Part shown: one piece after another, positions 56,718 to 64,000 of the stretch
Numbering within the stretch: the stretch's first letter is position 1
Layout: the number at the start of each line of letters is the position of its first letter
Source: Fragilariopsis cylindrus CCMP1102
Taxonomy: Eukaryota > Bacillariophyta > Bacillariophyceae > Bacillariales > Bacillariaceae
NCBI GenBank assembly: GCA_900095095.1
Contig: FMBT01000304.1
Location: 62,001-126,000 of the forward strand
Direction of reading: 5' to 3'
DNA: 64,000 nucleotides
Made by a program: the position numbers and the translations under genes
The notes under the pieces: model-generated
What the model was told of the DNA's origin: nothing
What the model saw: the letters and a program-made list of their open reading frames with translations, nothing else
Database searches by the model: none

Positions 56718-57776
56718 AAATATAAGCATACTGCACGAACCTTCAAAAGAAAACAACTCAGGGACAAATAAAAAAGGACTTATTAGATGGAGAAAGAACG
56801 ACATCGTTGGGATTACTCTTCTTTTTCTTTTCTTTCGTATTTGCTGCAATGTAACAAAACCATGATGCAAGTAAGTAAGTAAGGCCTATTTAATGAAGAA
56901 AGAAGAAAAATGCTTCACCGCACAAAACAAGGGGGAATTAAAAATAACACAAATGTGTACAGTACACGACGAAAACTTCTATTTCAAGCTATAAAAATAA
57001 ATAATATGTAATTCGAAAAATTAAATGTGTCAACACTTATGATGGGATTTTACTTAGTATTATTAAATTTCTAGATATATATGTTATTCATCTGCGAGCT
57101 GTTTTCTAATTAAAGGTTCTGATCTACTTCAGTTCCTTCTGTTTTCGGTAGACTGTGTATGGTAGTAGGAATAGGAACCAATATATGCAAAGCGAAAAAC
57201 AAGCAGCCTCGATGTCTAGAGGTCGGCAGACATATATGAGTGGCATGGTAACGAATTCGCAACCGCAACACCATCATAATCATGTTTGTTTTAACACGTA
57301 GTACGACAATCACAAACCGCCTCCGATTGATTCGTAGTCCATTATCCTCCATGGTGACTGACGCCTAGGCCATCACAAAAAATACCGCCACATCCACCTA
57401 CCTCTATCATTATTGCCCCCAAGTTTCAATACTAAATGTTGTGATTGCATTGCCGATGTCATTCATTCGACATCATCAGCACAAATGGAGTACTTGTTGT
57501 GATTTACTTGACTTGCCCAATACATCACCAGTAGTGGGGGGGGCGGACCAAAAAAAAGAGACTCTCTTCACGTTGCAAAAATCTACAAAGGAAAGAAAAA
57601 CCCAACAATTGAGATCGTAAACTATACATATCTTTTCATTTCATAATATAATATAATAATAAAAGAAAAGTTTTTTTTAGTCGGTGCTGAAGAGAAAAGA
57701 AGATTATCAGTCAGTCGTGCCAAATCAAAAAATACTTATATAGCCGCCGCCGTAACCAGCAGAGAAGAGCAATGTG
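56718..57776. other. Intergenic spacer, 1.06 kb
   Basis: No supported gene. A G8 tract lies near 57536 and TA-rich DNA at 57640-57670. A short GC-balanced stretch at 57110-57360 has no credible ORF with context. Confidence 0.45.
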
Positions 57777-59181
57777 ATGAAGAGAGGTCACAAAATAATA
57801 GTACATTGTACAGAACAATTCGCAATCAAGAGAAAACACAAACAGTACTGTACAACCAACAATACAATACAGATCCTACCAAATACTACGAGCATGTGCA
57901 CCAACAAGACTGCACCGTTGAGGGAACTCAACTCTTCGGATAGGACCAATGGAATTATTAATAATGACGAAGACGATCATGACGATGATGATGATGATGA
58001 TTCGCGACGAACACGAAGAAGAATAAAGAGGAATACTACTACTAGTAGTAGTAGTGTTAGTCTATTATTCGATGAAGATAATTTTAGTTGCTTTTTAGAT
58101 CAATTAAGTAAAGAAAAAAAATCAAATAGGAAAGTGTTAGTTTTTATAATTTATGGTTGAAACATTATTTAGAATCAAAACAAGTTTATCGGACTGTAAT
58201 AGACGATTTGAGAATGCTATACTAAAACAACTGCAACTACAAATTGATAGTAATAACGATTCTTATAATTCTCATTCCACTAATAATAGTAATAATAATA
58301 GTAATAATAATATTGATACATCCATACTATTAGATGAGTCCATTCCGGATCATTTTCAAGGTCGTATAATGCTGGATGATGCCTATAAAGAATATAGTCT
58401 TGGTGATTTCTTTGAGGGCAATAATAGTAAAGGTGGTGGTACTACTACATCCGCCTACTTTGAAGAATATAGAAAGAAGAAGAATAAAGGAGTAGTAGGA
58501 ACAGATAGAAGAAAAGCAATAATAAGGAGTGTCGATCCTCTGATGGAAATTTTGATGGAAGAAAGTAACGACATCAATAAACCAATACTACTGCATAGTA
58601 GTAGTAGTAGTAAAGACCCTTCACGTATGGATATCAAATTCAAAGGTAGAATGACAAAAGAAACGACGACAACAACAACAACAGCAAAGCTAAGACCGAT
58701 TACACCTGCCTACAACACTAACAACAATAACAACAACAACGATCACGATAAGAACGGTAACGGTAATGGTAGGGTATACAGGGAACTCACCAACAATGAT
58801 ATTGTGTTTGGTCGTGGTGGAAAAGCCAATCATCATGTAGGGAATGTCCGATATAGGAAGGAGATACAACGTTTTGAACAGTGCTACAAATCTGCAGGAA
58901 CACGATCGGAAAAAGAATGGATCGTGGAGACAGTTGTACACTGTCTACAATCATCCAATGGTAGTACCACTACTAATTTCCTGGAAAAAGAAGTGGGCAC
59001 AGGTAAAGGCAAAGGCAATACTACTAATTGTAGTAACTGTTGGTGGTTTGTGGTGGAGGAGGATATTATTCGTCGTAAAGTACATCAAGCGTTACGAGAA
59101 AATAGAGATCCGAAGAAACGTCAAGCAAAACGTCGACGGTTCTTAGCAAAGAAAGCAGCAAGTAGCAGCAGTAGCAGATGA
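57777..59181 (+). CDS. DUF6824 protein, frame-shifted or with a very small intron
   Basis: Upstream part 57777-58135 (about 120 codons, KKMCTNKTAPLRELNSSD-type N-terminus, acidic run, FSCFLDQLSKEKKS). Main part from about 58153 to 59181 in another frame. The two would join through a 37-nt GT-AG segment (58136-58172), far below normal size; alternatives are an indel, or a start at ATG 58153. In the main part a LDESIPDHFQGRIMLDDAYK block precedes Asn/Thr-rich linker. Then comes DUF6824 at about 210-315 of that part: NDIVFGRGGKANHHVGNVRY, KEIQRFEQCYKSAGTRSEKE, WWFVVEEDIIRRKVHQALRE, with the FGRG and H/GN motifs intact. A basic tail KKRQAKRRRFLAKK could be nuclear-targeting. DUF6824 proteins are suspected regulators in diatoms; the target is unknown. 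Confidence 0.72.
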
Positions 59182-60122
59182 AGCAAAATACAAAACAAAA
59201 AAAGGGAGAGAAAACAAAAATAACTAGATGGATACATCTAGCTAGAACTAAATGTTTAAGCGATACTCTGTACATCCAAAGCTATGTTTAGTACTATTCT
59301 TCTTCAATCGGACAATCGACACGCAAACCGTTACTAGGGGGATCGCCCTTATTGTCATCGTGTCGAAAAGTTCCGATGTTTATTTTGTAGGGGTGGTGTA
59401 GTCATCCTTCCAATCTCTTGAGGTTCATGAAAGTTTTTTCAGTTGGGATCTTGCATAGTATTGATTCGAATTTCTAGATTCGATTGATTGATTGATGCAT
59501 TCATACGTATTTTCGCTGATGACCACACAAAATTTGAAACGATATTTGTATCGTGGTAAAACTAGAACGTGAACCTGAGCTTCGCTTTTAGAACTTCTTT
59601 GTTGTTTTTAATTCTACAATAACAACAACAACAACAACAACAACAACAACGATAACGAAAACGATAACGATAACGATAACGATAATAACAGCAACGGTAT
59701 CTGTTGATGAAGCTACAGTATAATCATCAAAGGATTCTTACTCACGCCTTAGCCGAAAGAGTATTCGTATGACGAGCTAGTTAGTTGTCTACCGAATAGC
59801 GATTGGCTTCTAGAATTGAGTTCCGTACATAATATTATAACAAGTATATATATTATAACATATTATTTTCACTATTTTTTATAGTTGTTAGTAGTAGTAG
59901 ATGTCCGATATACCATCCGCTAGGCCATATTATACTATCGAAGCTGCGATTTCATCGGAACTTGGAGTGGAAGTACATCAACAACCAGCATTGTTGGATG
60001 GGCTATCTACTATTTAAGGTTGAAGAAGATACGAGGGATGAACAAAAAACGATGAAGATAGTGTGGATAGACTTGAGCTGGAAACAGGGATCAAATTTGT
60101 AGCTCGATCCACTAGATCTATT
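59182..60122. other. Intergenic spacer with microsatellites
   Basis: (ACA)n at 59622-59650 followed directly by (GATAAC)n at 59651-59685. A 38-codon ATG frame at 59901-60017 (SDIPSARPYYTIEAAISSEL to STI) has protein-like composition and follows a TATA-like stretch. It may be a micro-protein or a lone exon, but support is weak. Confidence 0.4.
59901..60017 (+). CDS. Possible 38-residue small protein
   Basis: ATG to TAA frame MSDIPSARPYYTIEAAISSE, LGVEVHQQPALLDGLSTI. The composition is unlike the repeat-born frames around it, and TATATATATTATAAC lies 60 bp upstream. It could equally be a first exon: a GGTTGA follows the stop, but no good donor is seen inside. No family. Confidence 0.25.
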   Translation: MSDIPSARPYYTIEAAISSELGVEVHQQPALLDGLSTI

Positions 60123-60965
60123 CTATGGAATGCTGTCGATTTCGTTAGGTTTCTCGGCACTGGTTTCCGTTACCCCATTGTCAGTCACGACACTCGGGTT
60201 GCGATCCTCGGCAACGAACAGAATCGCGATCCCGACAAGATATACCACGTGGAACAATCCGTTGTGGTTGAACTCCATAGGATTGTTGAAGGGACAATTC
60301 TTGAAACAGTCCACATAGGCGGGATCGCCGCATTTGGTACGAAGGATTATTTGGATCACGAGGCTCGCGAGCATAATAAGCGTGCCTAGGGCCTTGATAA
60401 CGTAGATTTTGGGTCTAGCCACGAGGTATAGGACGGTGGTGGTGAGGTACACGAGCATGCCCATGAACGAGATAGCGGCCATCATCTCAAACGCCGCATA
60501 AATCCCCACGGCAGTCAAGAGTGTCAAGGTGGTCCACCAGATCCCTTTTTTCCATGTCTCGTGGCTAAGCATACAAATGTTGACCAGCGCAAGTCCGTAG
60601 AGAGCCAAAAGAATAGATGAGCCACCAAAAAAAACCGAGGTGATGACCTCAAAAATCGCTTTTGACTGTTTCTGGCTTCTTGAGGTCACAACGATGTGGC
60701 CAATCGCGGCGACGAAAAATGATATGCCCATGGCGAGGAAAAAGTAGGGCATTAAGACGTTGATATAGTGTGATGCAGTTGCGCAGCCGTAACTGCCGAG
60801 TTTTACAAAGGCAACTACGCCCACAAAGGCAATGGCAAAGTTGGTGGACCACGTCCCGACGGTGCCGTCTAGCTCGAAATCCTGGTTGTAGTCGGCTTCA
60901 GGACATCCCGCGTCGATAAAGTTTTGGTCGTAAAGGATGCGGGAAGTTGGTTCGAAGAAGGACAT
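60123..60965 (-). CDS. Seven-helix membrane protein, unknown
   Basis: A single exon of 280 residues; ATG 60965. Seven hydrophobic segments are evenly spaced: FAIAFVGVVAFV, VLMPYFFLAMGISFFVAAIG, IFEVITSVFFGGSSILLALY, GIWWTTLTLLTAVGIYAAFE, SFMGMLVYLTTTVLYLVA, ALGTLIMLASLVIQIIL, GLFHVVYLVGIAILFVA. Before the last helix EFNHNGLFHVVY has an N/H pattern reminiscent of the CREST hydrolase/receptor superfamily (for example ceramidase or PAQR-like), but the other metal-binding residues cannot be confirmed. GC content is higher and amino-acid runs are absent, so its codon use stands apart from its neighbours. A likely organelle or plasma-membrane protein; the substrate is unknown. Confidence 0.78.
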   Translation of the reverse strand: MSFFEPTSRILYDQNFIDAGCPEADYNQDFELDGTVGTWSTNFAIAFVGVVAFVKLGSYGCATASHYINVLMPYFFLAMGISFFVAAIGHIVVTSRSQKQSKAIFEVITSVFFGGSSILLALYGLALVNICMLSHETWKKGIWWTTLTLLTAVGIYAAFEMMAAISFMGMLVYLTTTVLYLVARPKIYVIKALGTLIMLASLVIQIILRTKCGDPAYVDCFKNCPFNNPMEFNHNGLFHVVYLVGIAILFVAEDRNPSVVTDNGVTETSAEKPNEIDSIP

Positions 60966-61310
60966 CTTGATACTACTGTTACTAGAGAGGGTTTAAATGT
61001 TGTTTCAGCATACACGCAATATATTTATGAGAACGAACGTACAATAAATAATTGATTGACAAGAAACGAAGTGTGGTTTTTACTAACTCTGTCCACGAAA
61101 TAAATGTGTACTGTCCACGGTTTGAAACACGATTTGAATTTTTCGTTTAACGGAATCATCAACGCCAACGCAAAAAAAATAATTAGGCAAAAAAAATTTA
61201 AATAATGATTACTCAAGTGTGATATGGAATGCGACATCCTAAGTAGTGTAAAATAAATAGGACCTACTCGTATGTGACACCCTAGGTATTTATTACCTCA
61301 TTTTTAAAAA
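60966..61310. other. Intergenic spacer
   Basis: Promoter side of the seven-helix gene. Nothing else recognised. Confidence 0.4.
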
Positions 61311-61741
61311 ATGTTCTTCAAAGTGAAAGGAAACTTCAACAGTAAAGCGTGTTGTATTGACATCGAGTATATAGCCGCAGTTGCTGCTGATGGTTCCAAA
61401 AGACTGGTAAAGTTTGTAACGAATATAGTTGGAACGAAACGGCAAGTGTAGAATAGCCCGTACGGGTATTCAAAAACGTTAGCAGAAAAAGCTGCATCGG
61501 AATTCGTTAAGGATAAGGACTGCAATTACGAATTAATTGTTATCAACCATTAATTGGCATGACCCGTACTTATGTATGGCGTGCTGTTAATGTTGAAGCA
61601 GGAATGGATAATTCCAAAAGTATTCAGGGTTTAAACATGGAATACAAACCATTGAATGTCACTATGCAAGATATGTTTATACAAATTGTTGATGATGGTT
61701 TCGTGAATGATCCTACTATTGCTGTTAAAAAGAAAGAATAA
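61311..61741 (+). pseudogene. Extended SDR (dihydroflavonol-reductase-like) pseudogene
   Basis: Frame pieces follow the order of NAD(P)-dependent epimerase/DFR-like reductases: AAVAADGSKRLVKFVTNIVG, then after a TAG at 61447-61449 the catalytic-helix motif YGYSKTLAEKAASEFVKDKD, CNYELIVINH (the family's YxxxK and ExxVxxP regions). A TAA follows, and finally NMEYKPLNVTMQDMFIQIVD, DGFVNDPT, like the family C-terminus (YxPxxVTxxDMxxSIVDxG). The N-terminal Rossmann half (GxxGxxG) is missing. A 5'-truncated relic with at least two stops. The last 60 codons (61559-61741) remain open with an ATG but are unlikely to make an enzyme. Confidence 0.6.
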
Positions 61742-62086
61742 AATGATTATAAATTTTACTTAAATGTATTTAAAATGAGGATAGCATTGTTGATAGAATG
61801 CGAGAGATGGAGAAACGAAGGAAGGAATGAGAAATAATCCCCGCCTTGCGTATCCATACAGTATAAATTTACTGCATCTGATTTGTGTACAATTCAAATA
61901 ACATTCTACTTCTTGTTTTATGTGGTACATATCATTATAACATCGAAATCATGACGTTGTTGTTGAAGATTCGGGTGCAACGGCGGATAGAGCGAGAGAA
62001 AACAATGCATACATTCTCGCCCGGTCAAACACCCTCTTACTGTGACTGTGACTGTCATATTCACTGTTAATATCAAATTCATTTTC
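61742..62086. other. Intergenic spacer
   Basis: TGTGACTGTGACTGTCATAT-type direct repeats near 62041 lie at the 3' side of the LRR gene. No gene. Confidence 0.4.
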
Positions 62087-64000
62087 TCATTTCGTAAACT
62101 TAATCTGTTTCTTAACACCACGAGGATAATATTCACGTTTACGTTTATACCGTACTGTTTGTCCAGATGCAAAGATTGGTCCATTTCGTAATAAATGGTA
62201 AACAATATCATATCGTATTTCTTTTTTAAAAGTATCTTCATCACGTATATCACTATCTTGATTACATGTTCGATACGATTTACGGAATGCTTTAAAAATT
62301 GCTAGTGGCCAAACTGAAAGAGGAATTGTTTCTGGTCGTTGTTGTACTCCTTCTCCTTGATTGGTTGTCGTTGCCAATGCCGATGCACCCATCTCTTCAG
62401 AATTCCCTAAAGGATTTCTTCCATCTTCATTTCTAGTACTATTAGCAGCACCAGCACCGGGAATAGTAGTATTACGTGTACCACCACCACCACGAATATC
62501 ACCACCACCTGTCATTGAAAATGCATTGGTAGAATTCATTGAAAGTAAATATTCAATCTTGTTTATCTTTTTTCTTTGATCACTTGGAAGTAATATCATA
62601 CGCTTGTTGTGTATATGTGTAATTGAAGGACTGTTTTCCCTGAACGAAACAACACCATCTTTACCCATACATGAACCATAACAAAAAACTTTCATTATAC
62701 CCACCGTCGGATAGAGTTTTTCCAAAAAGTATATAACACTATCTAATTCTTCATTGTTAACTTCAATTCTTGTACCTGATAGTTTGATTGTTTTCAAATT
62801 CGTTGCCATTGTTGTTGGCACTACTGGAACATAGTTATTATATGATGGTGGTGGTGGTGGTGGTAACTGCAATACGTCCATAAAGGAATTAATTTCAGGA
62901 TTATCATTTATGACAAGAGTATGTAAATTAGGAAATTTATTATCAGATAACATACAAAATAATATATTACTTAAATCTTTATTTGTTAAACGTGAACCAC
63001 TAAATGTTATACACTGTAATGACAAACGGAATTGAAATTCGAATCTCACTACTTGTACCGGTACTACCGGCTGCTGCTGTTGCTGCTGCTCGTTCGATGG
63101 TAATAGTACATTGTTGTTGTTGTTGTCATTCATCGATGATGACGATGCCAGCAACGACACTTCTGTTGTTGCTGGTGCTGGTGCTGAAACAACAACTGCT
63201 AAAGATAATTCATTTATCCAACGATTCCCTAAATTAATTGTATTATTATTTGATTTATCCCATCTCATTAATGATATACGTTTCAAATTGGATAAATTTT
63301 GAAATTTAATTGGTGTTAAATCTTCACAATCAGTAATCTTTAATTCCATCAAATTATGTAACCTATTATTATTACTATTATTATTATTATTATTGGTGTT
63401 AATGGCAGTAGTTTGAGTACCATCACAACCACAACCACTATTCCCTACTCCTAATCCTAATAATGATAAATCAATATTACGACAACCATCTAATTGAAGT
63501 CGTTGTAAACAATTTAAATAATTCATTGATTTTGGTAACCGACCAGTACAACGATATAATTCCATTATTTGCAATTGATCCAGAATAGCAATATCTTTTG
63601 TCATTCTCCACATTGGTCTTGGACCTAAAATTCTTGGTGGTAATTGTAATTGTTCAAGATGATCATGATTTCGATTATTTCTATTATTTGCATTTCTATT
63701 TGCTGCAGCTGCATTCCGAAATGCTAATATTAATTGAAGACGTTCATAAAATGTATTATCAATAATTTTAAGGTGTGTAATCCGTCGACTACTAATACTA
63801 CTACCACCAGGATTACTATTAGTATTTGTTTGTGATTTTTCATAACATTGTTGTGGTCCTGATGGATAGGATCTCCATTTCGAACGATCAATTAATTTTA
63901 ATAATACACTCTCTTCCATTCGTTGTATTTGTTGGATGGTGGGTATTCGTTTGGATAAGTTAGTTCCATATAGGGATGATGATGTGATACTACTGCTAAC
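62087..64000 (-). CDS. Leucine-rich-repeat protein, N-terminus outside window
   Basis: The frame is open from the window edge (64000) to a TAA at 62087: 637 codons, with the first visible Met at 63919 (MEESVLLKLIDRSKWR) preceded by 27 further open codons (VSSSITSSSLYGTN...). LRR units are visible: LDQLQIMELYRCTGRLPKSM, NYLNCLQRLQLDGCRNIDLS, HNLMELKITDCEDLTPIKFQ, NLSNLKRISLMRWDK, LQCITFSGSRLTNKDLS, FPNLHTLVINDNPEINSFMD, TNLKTIKLSGTRIEVNNEEL. They are interrupted by Asn/Gln runs. The C-terminal 100 residues (LSVWPLAIFKAFRKSYRTCN, GPIFASGQTVRYKRKREYYP) are basic and non-LRR. LRR arcs bind proteins; the partner is unknown. No kinase or membrane segment is in the visible part. Confidence 0.75.
   Translation of the reverse strand, partial: VSSSITSSSLYGTNLSKRIPTIQQIQRMEESVLLKLIDRSKWRSYPSGPQQCYEKSQTNTNSNPGGSSISSRRITHLKIIDNTFYERLQLILAFRNAAAANRNANNRNNRNHDHLEQLQLPPRILGPRPMWRMTKDIAILDQLQIMELYRCTGRLPKSMNYLNCLQRLQLDGCRNIDLSLLGLGVGNSGCGCDGTQTTAINTNNNNNNSNNNRLHNLMELKITDCEDLTPIKFQNLSNLKRISLMRWDKSNNNTINLGNRWINELSLAVVVSAPAPATTEVSLLASSSSMNDNNNNNVLLPSNEQQQQQQPVVPVQVVRFEFQFRLSLQCITFSGSRLTNKDLSNILFCMLSDNKFPNLHTLVINDNPEINSFMDVLQLPPPPPPSYNNYVPVVPTTMATNLKTIKLSGTRIEVNNEELDSVIYFLEKLYPTVGIMKVFCYGSCMGKDGVVSFRENSPSITHIHNKRMILLPSDQRKKINKIEYLLSMNSTNAFSMTGGGDIRGGGGTRNTTIPGAGAANSTRNEDGRNPLGNSEEMGASALATTTNQGEGVQQRPETIPLSVWPLAIFKAFRKSYRTCNQDSDIRDEDTFKKEIRYDIVYHLLRNGPIFASGQTVRYKRKREYYPRGVKKQIKFTK

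Overview
The window looks like nuclear DNA of a diatom, probably a pennate of the Fragilariopsis/Pseudo-nitzschia kind. The reasons: AT-rich intergenic DNA; genes full of trinucleotide-repeat Asn, Gln, Ser and Asp runs; short GT-AG introns (about 100-250 bp, several with GTACGT donors); signal peptides followed by ASAFAP-like motifs, the mark of import into a secondary plastid; two proteins with the diatom-typical DUF6824 fold; and two genes whose in-frame TGA falls exactly where selenocysteine is expected. The species itself is inferred, not proven.

Layout. 0.3-5 kb (minus): a broken CCCH-finger/SAM-methyltransferase gene and a two-exon plastid-type P-loop-like protein. 5-10 kb: spacer with a 387-bp TA-flanked MITE, then a two-exon membrane UDP-glycosyltransferase (minus). 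10-14 kb: a Cys-rich repeat protein, a 197-bp MITE, a small FSWTDL protein and an RCC1 beta-propeller gene. 14.53-18.37 kb: a 3.84-kb unit bounded by perfect 23-bp inverted repeats and a 4-bp CCTA duplication, carrying a 180-bp tandem array and a gene whose C-terminus looks like a GIY-YIG nuclease. 18.6-22.3 kb: a three-exon GRIP-domain golgin. 22.3-26.6 kb: non-coding repeats. 26.6-30.5 kb: a low-complexity protein and a myristoylation-type ORF that runs into a PiggyBac transposase fossil. 30.9-34.1 kb: SERCA-type Ca2+-ATPase. 35.4-40.6 kb: a divergent pair, selenocysteine glutathione peroxidase (minus) and exocyst Sec6-like protein (plus). 41.2-42.5 kb: MYND-finger protein. 42.7-45.7 kb: a second copy of the 22-24 kb repeat family. 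46.0-47.1 kb: peroxiredoxin-like selenoprotein with a UxxC site and plastid-type presequence. 47.8-56.7 kb: a divergent pair, CRAL-TRIO/DUF6824 (minus) and a 1695-residue secretory/plastid-type protein with repeated GPPxSFGxSVA motifs (plus). 57.8-59.2 kb: second DUF6824 gene. 60.1-64 kb: seven-helix membrane protein, an SDR pseudogene and an LRR protein cut by the window edge.

There is no operon-like pathway. Shared themes are membrane traffic (golgin at the trans-Golgi, exocyst at the plasma membrane, CRAL-TRIO lipid binding, ER Ca2+ pump), thiol/selenol peroxide defence (two selenoproteins 10 kb apart) and plastid-directed proteins of unknown function. The best candidates for something undescribed are the 14.5-18.4 kb transposon-like unit and the peroxiredoxin-like selenoprotein.
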